Notes: a model not told the origin generated them from the letters alone. Positions 52,512-61,389 are shown, numbered from the stretch's first letter. The stretch is 64,000 nucleotides of DNA from Halobacterium wangiae (GCF_021249345.1 NZ_CP089588.1:1054001-1118000), one strand, 5' to 3'. Program-made: numbers and translations.

Positions 52512-53551
52512 CCGACGACGTCCGACTGGTGGACATGACGCTGCGGGACGGCATGCACGCCGTCGACCACCAGTTCACGCCCGACCAGATGGCGGACGTC
52601 GCGGGCGCGCTCGACGCCGCGAACATGGACGTGGTGGAGGTGTCCCACGGCGACGGCATGGGTGGGTCCTCCATCAACTACGGCTTCGCGGCCGCGTCCA
52701 CGGAGGAGTACCTCGACGCCGTCCGCCCGGAACTGACGGACACGGAACTGTCCGTGCTCCTGCTGCCGGGTATCGGCACCGTCGAGGACCTCGAACTCGC
52801 GGCGAGCAAGGGCGCAGACGTGCTCCGCATCGCGACGCACGTCACGGAGGCCGACGTCTCCGCGGAGCACTTCGACTACGCGACGGACATGGGCCTGGAG
52901 GCCAACGGCCTCCTGATGCTCTCGCACATGGCCGACCCCGAGACCGTCCTCGAACAGGCCAGCCTGATGGAGGAGTACGGCGCGGACGCCGTCTACGTGA
53001 TGGACTCCGCGGGCGCGTTGCTCCCGGACGGCGTCCGGGACCGCGTCGGCCTGCTCGCCGACGAACTGTCCATCGACGTCGGGTTCCACGCGCACAACAA
53101 CCTCGGCCTGGGCATCGGGAACACGCTCGCCGGCCTCGACGCGGGCGCCGTCACCGTCGACGGCTGCCTGCGGGGCCTCGGCGCTGGCTCCGGGAACGCC
53201 CAGATGGAGGTGCTCGTCGGCACGCTCGAGAAGGCGGGCTACGACGTCGGCCCCGACCTGTTCGGGACGATGGACGCCGCCTCGGACGTGCTCGAACCGA
53301 TGCTGACCGCAGAGACGATGCCGGAACTCGACAACGACTCGCTCATCCTCGGCTACGCCGGGGTGTACTCGTCGTTCCTCCGGCACACCCGACGCGCCGC
53401 CGAACAGTTCGACATCGACCCGCGGGACATCCTCGTGGAACTCGGCGAACTCGGCGTCGTCGGCGGACAGGAAGACATGATCACGGACGTCGCGGCGCGA
53501 CTCGCGGCGGAGCGAGCGGACGCCGCGGAGGCTAACAATGCAAATACCTAA
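52508..53551 (+). CDS. 4-hydroxy-2-oxovalerate aldolase
   Basis: A 347-residue DmpG/MhpE-type class II aldolase that splits 4-hydroxy-2-oxovalerate to pyruvate and acetaldehyde. The metal and substrate site shows MTLRDGMHAV (residues about 9-18), HGDGMGGSSINYG, and the metal-binding AHNNLGLGIGNTLAG. GTG at 52508 overlaps the acetaldehyde dehydrogenase stop as GTGA. The last 60 residues form the communication domain that docks to the dehydrogenase. Completes the lower meta-cleavage pathway. Confidence 0.96.
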   Translation: MTDDVRLVDMTLRDGMHAVDHQFTPDQMADVAGALDAANMDVVEVSHGDGMGGSSINYGFAAASTEEYLDAVRPELTDTELSVLLLPGIGTVEDLELAASKGADVLRIATHVTEADVSAEHFDYATDMGLEANGLLMLSHMADPETVLEQASLMEEYGADAVYVMDSAGALLPDGVRDRVGLLADELSIDVGFHAHNNLGLGIGNTLAGLDAGAVTVDGCLRGLGAGSGNAQMEVLVGTLEKAGYDVGPDLFGTMDAASDVLEPMLTAETMPELDNDSLILGYAGVYSSFLRHTRRAAEQFDIDPRDILVELGELGVVGGQEDMITDVAARLAAERADAAEANNANT

Positions 53552-53565
53552 GATTACAGGAACGA

Positions 53566-53578
53566 TTTCGTCACGAAA
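53566..53578. promoter_or_regulatory. Inverted repeat before the transporter operon
   Basis: TTTCG-TCA-CGAAA, perfect 5-bp arms, flanked by GA and ATC that extend the symmetry. It lies about 11 nt upstream of a TATA element CTATAATAC (53588-53596), a position where an activator or repressor would contact the basal factors. Confidence 0.45.
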
Positions 53579-53587
53579 ATCCAGTAA

Positions 53588-53596
53588 CTATAATAC
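53588..53596 (+). promoter_or_regulatory. TATA box of the liv-type transporter operon
   Basis: CTATAATAC, 24-32 nt before the ATG at 53620. A GGAGGTG sequence at 53608-53614 would serve as Shine-Dalgarno if the mRNA starts upstream of it. Confidence 0.5.
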
Positions 53597-53619
53597 CGGC
53601 CCCACGGGAGGTGTGTCGT

Positions 53620-54930
53620 ATGCCAACACGGCGTAGACAGTTCCTCAAGTCCGGACTAGCGGGTACAGCTGCAGCGCTCGTCGCGGGCTGCACGACGGGG
53701 ACCACGGAGGAGGAGACCACGACCACCGACAGCGGCGGCGACACGACGACCACCACGAGCGGCGGCGACCCCGACGGCGACAGCGACGAGCAGATCCGCA
53801 TCGGGTTCATCCACCCGCTCTCGGGCGGCTACTCGACGCTCGGCGAACCCCAGGAGCTCGGTGGCCAGCTCGCCGTCGAACAGCTCAACGCGAACGGCGG
53901 CATCGACGGCAAGGAGGTCGTCGGCTTCCACGAGGACTCCGCGGGCGACGCGACCACCGCCCAGCAGAAGGCCCGCCTCCTCATCAACGACCGCGACGTC
54001 GACGTGCTGACCGGCGAAGCACAGAGCTCCGCGGCGCTCGCCATCCAGCAGGTCGCCGACGAGGAGGGCATCGTCTTCGGGAACCAGGCCGGCGCCGACC
54101 CGATCACGAAGTCCCGGTGCAACCGGTACACGTTCCGCTACGAACTGCGCACCGGCCAGGTCGCCCGCGCCACCGCGCCGTGGGCCGTCGAGAACCTCGG
54201 CACCAAGATCTGGTTCCACGTCGCCGACTACGCGTACGGCAACGCGTTCCTCGACGGCTGGAAGGAGGTGCTCTCGGACTACGACTACGAGGAGGTCAAC
54301 ACCACGAAGTCCGACCTCGGTGCGAACGACTTCTCCTCGTACATCACCCAGATCCAGAACTCCGACGCGGACTTCCTCGCGCTCGGCATGGCGGGCGGCG
54401 ACCTCGTGAAGTTCAACCAGCAGGCCTCGTCGTACAACCTGCGTGACGCCGTCGACATCGTCGCCGGGACGAACGACTTCCGCTCCGTGCGCCTCGGCGG
54501 CGGCAGCGGCGTGGTCGGCACGTACTCCGGCGTGCGCTACTTCGAGGGGTACGACAACGAGCTGAACCGCCAGTTCGTCACGAGCTTCATCGACGCGTAC
54601 GACCAGATCCCGGCCAACCACGCGGAGTCCCAGTGGACGATGGTCCACGAGATCCTCGCGCCCGCCATCGAGGCCGCCGGGTCGACGAACGCCGACGACC
54701 TCATCGCGGAGCTCGAGGGGATGGAGTTCGACTCGCCGATGGGCGGCGGGACGATGCGCGCCTGCGACCACCAGGCCGAACGCCCAGTGCCGGTCGCGCA
54801 GATCAGCGAGCCCCAGGACCTCGAGGTGCTGCAGGGTAAGGGCACCGAGATTCCGAGCCTCGACATCAAACAGACCATCTCCGGCGCCGACGCCATCGAG
54901 GCCTGCGACAGTATCGACTGCTCGCTATAA
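53620..54930 (+). CDS. Branched-chain-type ABC transporter substrate-binding lipoprotein
   Basis: A 436-residue type I periplasmic-binding-fold lipoprotein. The twin-arginine signal RRRQFLK (4-10) and lipobox VAGC (C24) indicate Tat export and anchoring. After a Thr/Ser/Gly-rich linker (25-60), residues 62-430 form the two-lobe fold of LivK/AmiC-like proteins (IRIGFIHPLSGGYSTLGEPQELGGQLAVEQLNANGG in parts). Family members bind amino acids, amides or aromatic acids. Placement directly after the meta-cleavage genes suggests an aromatic substrate. ATG at 53620, after a GGAGGTG element. Confidence 0.9.
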   Translation: MPTRRRQFLKSGLAGTAAALVAGCTTGTTEEETTTTDSGGDTTTTTSGGDPDGDSDEQIRIGFIHPLSGGYSTLGEPQELGGQLAVEQLNANGGIDGKEVVGFHEDSAGDATTAQQKARLLINDRDVDVLTGEAQSSAALAIQQVADEEGIVFGNQAGADPITKSRCNRYTFRYELRTGQVARATAPWAVENLGTKIWFHVADYAYGNAFLDGWKEVLSDYDYEEVNTTKSDLGANDFSSYITQIQNSDADFLALGMAGGDLVKFNQQASSYNLRDAVDIVAGTNDFRSVRLGGGSGVVGTYSGVRYFEGYDNELNRQFVTSFIDAYDQIPANHAESQWTMVHEILAPAIEAAGSTNADDLIAELEGMEFDSPMGGGTMRACDHQAERPVPVAQISEPQDLEVLQGKGTEIPSLDIKQTISGADAIEACDSIDCSL

Positions 54931-56990
54931 TGAGCGGGCTGGCCTCCGGCGCGGCACGTCGAGCGGGAGTGGCCGCAGCCGGGTCGCTCGCCGGTCTCGT
55001 GGCCATCTTCGCAGTGGTGACGCTGGCCGGTATCGACCCCGTGACGTTCGGCGTCCAGGTACTCAACGGACTCACACTCGGCGGTATCTACGTCCTCATC
55101 GCCATCGGCCTGTCGCTCATCTTCGGCGTGATGAACGTCGTGAACTTCGCCCACGGGTCGCTGTGGATGCTCGGGGCGTACCTCGCGTTCGCCGTCGTCG
55201 GCGCGAGCGTCACGGTGCCGGGGTTCGGCGTAATCGCCGGGTCGTTCTGGCTCGCGCTGCTCGTCGCACCGCTGCTCGTCGGCGCCGTCGGTTTCGGCAT
55301 CGAGTACGCGACGTTCCGACCGCTGTACGGGCGGAACCCGCTCTACCACATCCTGCTGACGTTCGGGTTCACGCTCGTCTTCGTGGACGTCGTCGAGTAC
55401 TTCTGGGGGAGTGGCTTCAACTCCGTCGCGCCCCCGGAGCTGTTCCTCGGTGCGATACAGCTCGGCCCCGCGTACTTCCCGAAGTACCGGCTGTTCGTCC
55501 TCGGCGCGGCGCTCGGACTGTCCGGGCTCGTGTGGGTCGTCCTGAAGTTCACGAACTTCGGGCTCATCGTCCGCGCTGGCTCGCAGAACCGCCAGATGGC
55601 GCGCTCGCTGGGCATCAACGTCACGTGGTACTACACGGGCGTGTTCGTCCTCGGCGCGGCGCTCGCGGGCGTCGCCGGCGCGCTGTCGGCGCCGCTGTTC
55701 CCCATCGTCCCGTCGATGTGGACGCGGGCCATCATCCTGGCGTTCATCGTCGTCATCGTCGGCGGCCTCGGCTCGTTTCGGGGCGCCGTCGTCGCCGGTC
55801 TCGGCGTCGGGGTCGTCGAGAGCCTCGGGTCGACGTACCTCCCCGAGTTCTCCGGCTACCTCGTCTACATCCTGATGTTCACCGTGTTGCTCGTGCGGCC
55901 GTACGGCATCTTCGGCCGCGAGGAGTCCGTCGAGGCGGCCGAGACGAACGTCGAGATCGACCGGGCGCTGCCGACCATCGGCGCGAAGAGCCCGATATTC
56001 CTGGGCGCGCTCGCGCTGTTCGCGGTGTTCCCGTTCCTCACCCAGACGTTCCTCTCGTCGTACTACCTCGGCGTGATGGTGCAGGCGCTGGCGCTGGCGA
56101 CGCTCGTGCTGGGCCTGGACCTCGTCACGGGGTACACGGGCCTCATCTCGTTCGGCCACGCGATGTTCATCGGCCTGGGCGCGTACGTCACCGCGCTCGT
56201 GCTCGTGAACGTCACGGGGCTGCTCCCGGTCGCCATCCTGGTCGCCGTCGTCGTCACGGCGCTGCTGGCGTGGGCGGTCGGCTTCCTCGGCGTGCGCGTC
56301 GGAGGTGTCTACTTCGCGATGCTCACGCTCGCGGTCGCCCAGATCGTCCACCAGATGGTCTTCGACTTCCCGAGCCTCACGGGGAGCAACGACGGGCTCG
56401 GCTTCGCGCTGCCGCCCGTTCCGTTCCTCAACCTCGGGGACACCACGACGCTCTACTACGTCAGCCTGCTGACGCTCGCCGCGCTGTACCTGCTCGCAGT
56501 GCGCGTGCTCAGGTCGCCGTTCGGCACGTCGCTGGTCGCCATCCGCGACAGCGAACACCGCATGGAGGCGCTGGGCTACGACGTTGACAAGTACAAGCGC
56601 CGCGCGTTCATGCTCTCCGGTGCCTACGGCGGCATCGGGGGCGTGCTGTACGCGATGTACTTCACGTTCGTCGACCCCACCGTGCTCAAATGGACGGTGA
56701 GCGGCGACGCCATCGTGATGATGGTGCTCGGCGGCATGGGGACGCTGTACGGCCCCATCGTCGGCGCCATCGCGTTCGTCTTCCTGCGCAACGGGCTCTC
56801 CATCTACGTCTCCCACTGGGAGTTCGTCGCAGGCGCCATCTTCATCTTCGCGGTCATCTTCATGCCGCGCGGCCTCGTCTCGCTCCCGTTCGACGCCCTC
56901 CGCGGCGACGGCGCCGGGGGGTCGAGCACCGAGGAGCCACCGGAGCCGGCGGCGAACCCCCAGTCCGGAGGTGACGGCGATGTCGAGTGA
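54930..56990 (+). CDS. Fused LivH-LivM-type ABC transporter permease
   Basis: A 686-residue protein joining the two permeases of a branched-chain-type importer. The LivH half (about 1-330) contains GLTLGGIYVLIAIGLSLIFGVMNVVNFAHGS (in parts) and SLGINVTWYY. The LivM half (about 345-640) contains DLVTGYTGLISFGHAMFIGLGAY and SPFGTSLVAIRDSEHRMEALGYDVDKYK. About 8 plus 10 transmembrane helices are predicted, and the tail is Gly/Ser/Pro-rich. In most organisms these are separate genes. The ATG overlaps the substrate-binding protein stop (TAATG). Confidence 0.92.
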   Translation: MSGLASGAARRAGVAAAGSLAGLVAIFAVVTLAGIDPVTFGVQVLNGLTLGGIYVLIAIGLSLIFGVMNVVNFAHGSLWMLGAYLAFAVVGASVTVPGFGVIAGSFWLALLVAPLLVGAVGFGIEYATFRPLYGRNPLYHILLTFGFTLVFVDVVEYFWGSGFNSVAPPELFLGAIQLGPAYFPKYRLFVLGAALGLSGLVWVVLKFTNFGLIVRAGSQNRQMARSLGINVTWYYTGVFVLGAALAGVAGALSAPLFPIVPSMWTRAIILAFIVVIVGGLGSFRGAVVAGLGVGVVESLGSTYLPEFSGYLVYILMFTVLLVRPYGIFGREESVEAAETNVEIDRALPTIGAKSPIFLGALALFAVFPFLTQTFLSSYYLGVMVQALALATLVLGLDLVTGYTGLISFGHAMFIGLGAYVTALVLVNVTGLLPVAILVAVVVTALLAWAVGFLGVRVGGVYFAMLTLAVAQIVHQMVFDFPSLTGSNDGLGFALPPVPFLNLGDTTTLYYVSLLTLAALYLLAVRVLRSPFGTSLVAIRDSEHRMEALGYDVDKYKRRAFMLSGAYGGIGGVLYAMYFTFVDPTVLKWTVSGDAIVMMVLGGMGTLYGPIVGAIAFVFLRNGLSIYVSHWEFVAGAIFIFAVIFMPRGLVSLPFDALRGDGAGGSSTEEPPEPAANPQSGGDGDVE

Positions 56991-57738
56991 CGCCATCCTC
57001 GAGACCCACGAACTGACGAAGGCGTACGGCGGACTGCTCGCCGTGGACAACGTCGACCTCACCGTCGGCCGCACGGAGGTCCGGAGCGTCATCGGACCGA
57101 ACGGCGCCGGGAAGTCGACGCTGTTCAACCTCGTCAACGGCTTCCTCGAACCGACCGCGGGCACCGTCGAGTTCGACGGCCGCGACGTGACCGGACTCCC
57201 CGCCTACGAGCGCTGTCAACTCGGCATGGGGCGGTCGTTCCAGGTGAACGACTTCTTCGGGAGCCTCACGGTCCGCGAGAACGTGCGGATCGGCGTGCAG
57301 GCGACGTCGAACAAGCGGACGAATCCGCTGACGCCTGCGAGCGGCCTCTCACCGGTCAACGAACGAACCGATGAGATCCTCGAACGCGTCGAACTCGCAC
57401 AGTTCGCCGAGGAGCAGGCGAGTGCGCTCTCCTACGGGGACCAGCGCAAGCTGGAACTCGCGCTCGCGCTCTCCTCGGACCCCGAGTTGCTGTTGCTCGA
57501 CGAACCGACCGCGGGCATCGGCCCCGACCAGACCCGCGAGATCGCGAACCTCATCCAGCGGATCGCCGCGGACAAGGCAGTGCTGCTCACCGAACACGAC
57601 ATCGACATGGTCATGTCCACCTCCGACCGCATCACCGTCATCCACCTCGGCCAGGTCATCGCCGAGGGCACGCCCGAAGAGATCGCCGCGAACGAGGACG
57701 TCCAGCAGGCGTACATCGGGGGGATGGACGATGAGTGA
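56980..57738 (+). CDS. ABC transporter ATPase, LivG type
   Basis: A 252-residue ATPase. Walker A is GPNGAGKS (39-46), the signature-like LSYGDQRKLELALAL is near 150, Walker B is LLLLDEPTAG and the switch His follows in LLTEHDIDMV. The start ATG at 56980 follows an internal GGAGGTGA in the permease gene, which it overlaps by 11 nt; a GTG nine nt earlier is an alternative. The long loop at about 110-120 is typical for LivG. Confidence 0.93.
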   Translation: MSSDAILETHELTKAYGGLLAVDNVDLTVGRTEVRSVIGPNGAGKSTLFNLVNGFLEPTAGTVEFDGRDVTGLPAYERCQLGMGRSFQVNDFFGSLTVRENVRIGVQATSNKRTNPLTPASGLSPVNERTDEILERVELAQFAEEQASALSYGDQRKLELALALSSDPELLLLDEPTAGIGPDQTREIANLIQRIAADKAVLLTEHDIDMVMSTSDRITVIHLGQVIAEGTPEEIAANEDVQQAYIGGMDDE

Positions 57739-58444
57739 CTCCCTGCTCGAAGTGGAGGGAATCACCGCCGGCTACGAGACCAACGTCGTCCTCCGGGACG
57801 TCTCACTCGACGTCGACGAGGGCGAAGTCGTCTCCATCGTCGGCCGCAACGGCGCCGGGAAGACGACGACGCTGCGCACCATCATGGGCCAGCTCGCCGT
57901 CGACTCGGGGCACATCCGCTACCGCGGCGAGGAGATCACGAACGCCCCACCGAACGAGGTGTACCGCCGGGGCATCGGTCTCGTCCCCGAACACCGGGAG
58001 ATCTTCCCCGACCTCACCGTCGAGGAGAACCTGGAGGTCGGGGGCGTGACGACCGACGACAACTGGCTCTCGGTGGCGGGCGCCTACGACTACTTCCCCC
58101 GGCTCCGGGAGCGCCGCACGAACCGCGGCGCGCAGCTCTCGGGTGGCGAACAGCAGATGCTCGCCATCGCGCGGAGCCTCCGCGGCGCGACCGACCTGCT
58201 GTTGCTCGACGAACCGACCGAGGGGCTCGCCCCCCAGATCGTCGAGTCCATCCTCGACATCATCGACCAGTTGCGCGCGGACGGCGTCACCGTCCTGCTG
58301 GTCGAGCAGAACCTCCAGGCCGTCCTCGAGGTCGCGGACCGCCACTACGTGCTGGCGGACGGCAACATCGTCTTCGAGGGAACCACTGCAGAACTGGAGG
58401 CCGCAGACGACGTCCGACAGCGCTACCTCGGCGTCTCCGAGTAA
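57731..58444 (+). CDS. ABC transporter ATPase, LivF type
   Basis: A 237-residue ATPase pairing with the LivG-type subunit. Walker A is GRNGAGKT (38-45), the signature LSGGEQQMLAIARSL near 137-151, and Walker B LLLLDEPTEGLAP. The start overlaps the livG-type gene by 8 nt. The block ends 65 nt before a convergent gene. Confidence 0.93.
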   Translation: MSDSLLEVEGITAGYETNVVLRDVSLDVDEGEVVSIVGRNGAGKTTTLRTIMGQLAVDSGHIRYRGEEITNAPPNEVYRRGIGLVPEHREIFPDLTVEENLEVGGVTTDDNWLSVAGAYDYFPRLRERRTNRGAQLSGGEQQMLAIARSLRGATDLLLLDEPTEGLAPQIVESILDIIDQLRADGVTVLLVEQNLQAVLEVADRHYVLADGNIVFEGTTAELEAADDVRQRYLGVSE

Positions 58445-58509
58445 TCAGAGCGGCTCGCTGTCAGCGCTTCTTCAGTTTTGAACGGCGATCCGCGAGGTAG
58501 CGCGAGAAG

Positions 58510-58989
58510 TCAGAGTGGGCGCTGCCGGAGCGTCGGCGGTCGCATCCGCGCGGCCGACGCGTGCTGGCGCGCGTCGAGGATTCTACGCAGTATCGTACTC
58601 GTCGAGAGCACCGCACCCTCGAAGTCGACGTCGGCGGGGTCCGCCCGCTCGACGGTGCAGTCGAGGCCGTGGGCGTCGAGGGCCGCCGCGAGGTCGGCCT
58701 CGTCGTGGTGCTGGTCGTGGCCGAGGACGACGACGTCGGGGTCAATCTCCTCGAGTGGGACGAAGATGTCCGAGGGGTGGCCGACGTGGGCCTCGTCGAC
58801 GGGGTCGAGGGCGGCGACCATGCGGCGACGCTGTTCGTCGCCGAGCACTGGCGACGGCTTGTGCGTCACGTTCTCCGAACGGGCGACGATGACGTGGAGT
58901 TCGTCGCCACGAGCGGCCGCCTGTTCGAGGTAGTCCACGTGCCCGGGGTGGAGCACGTCGAAGGTCCCCTGTGCGAGTACGGTGGTCAT
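58510..58989 (-). CDS. ribL: FAD synthase
   Basis: A 159-residue archaeal FMN adenylyltransferase making FAD from FMN and ATP (or CTP). The nucleotidyltransferase motif HPGH is at residues 14-17 ([13 protein letters not shown]), followed by [16 protein letters not shown] and [10 protein letters not shown]. Archaeal RibL is separate from riboflavin kinase. Its placement between the importer genes and the IclR regulator may reflect the demand for FAD of the flavin hydroxylase, but this is inference. Confidence 0.9.
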   Translation of the reverse strand: MTTVLAQGTFDVLHPGHVDYLEQAAARGDELHVIVARSENVTHKPSPVLGDEQRRRMVAALDPVDEAHVGHPSDIFVPLEEIDPDVVVLGHDQHHDEADLAAALDAHGLDCTVERADPADVDFEGAVLSTSTILRRILDARQHASAARMRPPTLRQRPL

Positions 58990-59047
58990 GGGGCTGTGTG
59001 TGCGTATCGAGTACGCCGCGGGCCCATTTCACGATTGCGGTGTGTTG

Positions 59048-59815
59048 TCACGTGTACGTCGCGTTGATCTCGATGATGTTCGCGACGCTGACGACGCGGT
59101 CCGGGAGTTCCTCGCGGAAGTAGTCGCCCTTCAGTCGACCGGCCGGTCCGGAGACGCTGATTGCGCCCGCGACGCGGCCGTCGGTCGTGGTGAGCGGGGC
59201 GGCGACACAACGCATGCTGTCGAGGCGCTCCTCGTCGTCGAAGGCGTAGCCGCGCGCACGGATCTCCTCGAGTTCGCCCTCCAGTTCGTCGCGGTCCGTC
59301 GTCGTCCGGGGGGTGACGGCGGGGAGGCCGTGGCGCTCGTAGATGGCCTCGCGGTCCGCCTCGTCCATGTGTGCGAGCATCGCCTTCCCGAACCCCGTCG
59401 TGTGGAGGTACACTCGCTTGCCCGGGTAGGAGTCGAGTTTGACCGCCTTCTCGCCGGTCGCCTTGTAGACGTAGACGCCGTAGCCGTGTTCGTGCATCGC
59501 GAGGTTGGCGTGCTCGCCGGTCTCCGCCGCGAGTTCACGGATCTCGGGTTTCGCGATCTGGTAGAGCGTCTGGTTGCGCGCGTGCTCCCCGAACGTCAGG
59601 TGTCGCAGGCCGATCCGGTACTCGTTTCTCGTCTCGTCCTTGACGACGTACTCCTCCTCGACGAGCGTCCGCAGGTGGTTGTGGACGGTGCTCTTCGGCA
59701 GGTCGAGGTGGTTGGCGAGCTCGGTGACGCGCGCGCCGCCGAGAGCCTCCAACCCCTCGAGGACGCGGAACGTCGTGCGGACGGCGTCGACTGTGTTCTT
59801 GCCCCGGGTTGTCAT
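59048..59815 (-). CDS. IclR-family transcriptional regulator
   Basis: A 255-residue regulator. An N-terminal winged helix-turn-helix (about 10-70, TELANHLDLPKSTVHNHLRTL) is followed by the IclR effector domain (about 85-250) with the HTTGFGKAMLAHM and GRVAGAISVSGPAGRL segments. IclR proteins often respond to aromatic or short acids and control catabolic operons. It is the only specific regulator near the meta-cleavage island and the most probable controller of it. It diverges from the lactonase-like gene. Confidence 0.91.
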   Translation of the reverse strand: MTTRGKNTVDAVRTTFRVLEGLEALGGARVTELANHLDLPKSTVHNHLRTLVEEEYVVKDETRNEYRIGLRHLTFGEHARNQTLYQIAKPEIRELAAETGEHANLAMHEHGYGVYVYKATGEKAVKLDSYPGKRVYLHTTGFGKAMLAHMDEADREAIYERHGLPAVTPRTTTDRDELEGELEEIRARGYAFDDEERLDSMRCVAAPLTTTDGRVAGAISVSGPAGRLKGDYFREELPDRVVSVANIIEINATYT

Positions 59816-59906
59816 GGTACGGAACTACCTGTACAATCGGTCACCACCCCTATGAATGTTCGGCCATACTGAACGATGTCGGCGGTCGAAGCGTCACTGA
59901 CCCTAG

Positions 59907-59913
59907 ATTTATC
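59907..59913 (+). promoter_or_regulatory. TATA box of the lactonase-like gene
   Basis: ATTTATC, 25-31 nt before the ATG at 59938. Upstream, GTTC (59858-59861) and GAAC (59871-59874) form a weak inverted repeat in the IclR/lactonase intergenic region. Confidence 0.45.
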
Positions 59914-59937
59914 GGGTGTCGAACTGTCCCTCGACGT

Positions 59938-60756
59938 ATGGACGTCGACACCACCGCAGACGGCATCTACCGGTTCAACTCCGCCGACTGGACGCTCGAC
60001 TACAGCATGATGGTCCAGCTGCAGCGACCCGGCGAACCGTACGCCGGGCCGTGTCCCTTCTACCTCGTCGACCACCCCGAGGGCACCGTCCTCTTCGACA
60101 CGGGCGTGAGCTACGAGATGGTCCAGGACCCCGAGAGCTACGGCCAGCACGGCGCGCCCCACATGACCGACTTCGTCCAGACCTGCGACATCGACGAGTC
60201 CCGCACACCGGTCGCGCAACTGGCGGACGTCGGCTACGACCCCGGGGACGTCGACTACGTCGTGATGAGCCACCTCCACACCGACCACGCGGGCAACGTC
60301 TCCGCGTTCCCGGACGCCGAGTTCCTCGTCCACGAGGACGAACTCGAGTACGCAATGTGGCCGACGGCGACCGCACAGCGACTGTTCTACCTGGACGGCG
60401 ACCTCGCACCGTTGCGCAGCCACGAGTACGACGTCACGGCGCTCACCGGCCGCCACGACGTGTTCGGCGACGGCAGCGTCGAGGTGTTCCCGACCCCGGG
60501 CCACTCGCCCGGCCACCAGTCGCTGCGGGTCGAACTCCCGGAGTCGGGGACGGTCGTGCTCGCGGGCGACGTGGCGAACCTCCGCGCGGGCTACGAAGCG
60601 GAGCTCCCGGCGGCGTTCAGCTGGTCGCTCGACGAGGCCACCCACTCGATTCGAGCGGTCCGCCGGGAGGAAGAACAGCACGACGCCGACGTCTTCTTCC
60701 ACCACGACCAGGAGGACGGGGCTCGCTTCCCCGACCCACCCGAGAAACTGCAGTAG
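59938..60756 (+). CDS. AHL-lactonase-like metallo-beta-lactamase-fold hydrolase
   Basis: A 272-residue MBL-fold enzyme. The metal motif HLHTDH has H112, H114, D116 and H117, with later ligands in TPGHSPGHQS and the AGDVAN Asp. The overall arrangement is like N-acyl-homoserine lactonases (AttM/AiiA type). Beyond quorum quenching, such enzymes open muconolactone-type or other lactones, which would suit an aromatic catabolic setting. The start ATG at 59938 was chosen for the TATA spacing and family N-terminus. Confidence 0.85.
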   Translation: MDVDTTADGIYRFNSADWTLDYSMMVQLQRPGEPYAGPCPFYLVDHPEGTVLFDTGVSYEMVQDPESYGQHGAPHMTDFVQTCDIDESRTPVAQLADVGYDPGDVDYVVMSHLHTDHAGNVSAFPDAEFLVHEDELEYAMWPTATAQRLFYLDGDLAPLRSHEYDVTALTGRHDVFGDGSVEVFPTPGHSPGHQSLRVELPESGTVVLAGDVANLRAGYEAELPAAFSWSLDEATHSIRAVRREEEQHDADVFFHHDQEDGARFPDPPEKLQ

Positions 60757-60759
60757 GTC

Positions 60760-61389
60760 TCAGCCGAAGTTCTCAGCCTTCGCCTCGTCCAGGTCGCGGT
60801 CCGCCGCCGCGAGCACGTCCTGCACCTCGTCGAGGAAGTCCGCGAACCCGTAGACGAACACCTGGGCGTCCTCGGGGAGCGCGACATCCGCGGCCGCGAC
60901 GTCCGCGTCGGCGTCGAGTACCTCGACGGTGGCGCCGTCGGCTTCGAGCGCCGACAGTCGGCTCTCGTGGACCGGTTCGTCGTCCTGGTAGACCAGCACC
61001 ACGTCGCCGTCCGCCTCCGACACCCGTTCCGCGATGCCGACGCACGGACCGATTCCGGGCCCGCCCGCGAACAACGCGACGGAGCCCTCGCCCTCGTAGT
61101 GCGTCTCGCCGAGCGGCCCGAACAGGTCGACTTCGTCGCCGACGTCCCGCTCTGCGAGCCACTGCCCGAGCGTCGCGTCCTCGTCCGCGCCGACGGTGAT
61201 CTCGAACGTGTCCGTCACTCGCGGCGAGGAGATGGTGTAGAACGCGTTCTCCGTCTCGCCCGCGAGTTCCGCCGAGAGCTTGACGAACTGCCCCGGTTCG
61301 GCGTCGAACTCCGGGGGTGTGTCCAGTTCCACGACGACGGTGTCCGTGCCGACCTGCGCGACGCTGGCTACGCTGACCGCTGTCTCCAT
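60760..61389 (-). CDS. FNR-like FAD/NAD(P) oxidoreductase
   Basis: A 209-residue ferredoxin-NADP reductase-type flavoprotein: FAD-binding barrel (about 1-100, with FYTISSPRVTDTFEITV) and NAD(P)-binding domain (about 103-209, with GGPGIGPCVG). There is no [2Fe-2S] domain, so it should exchange electrons with a separate ferredoxin or reduce free flavin. Electron supply to the FADH2-dependent hydroxylase is one possible role. The start ATG at 61389 is preferred to the GTG at 61395. Converges on the lactonase-like gene with a 3-nt gap. Confidence 0.85.
   Translation of the reverse strand: METAVSVASVAQVGTDTVVVELDTPPEFDAEPGQFVKLSAELAGETENAFYTISSPRVTDTFEITVGADEDATLGQWLAERDVGDEVDLFGPLGETHYEGEGSVALFAGGPGIGPCVGIAERVSEADGDVVLVYQDDEPVHESRLSALEADGATVEVLDADADVAAADVALPEDAQVFVYGFADFLDEVQDVLAAADRDLDEAKAENFG

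Noticed and set aside
54930-56990. Fused permease as a sequencing artefact of two genes
   Set aside because: The junction region (about residues 330-345) is in frame with normal codon use and a continuous linker, and no stop or start codon pair is displaced; kept as a fusion.
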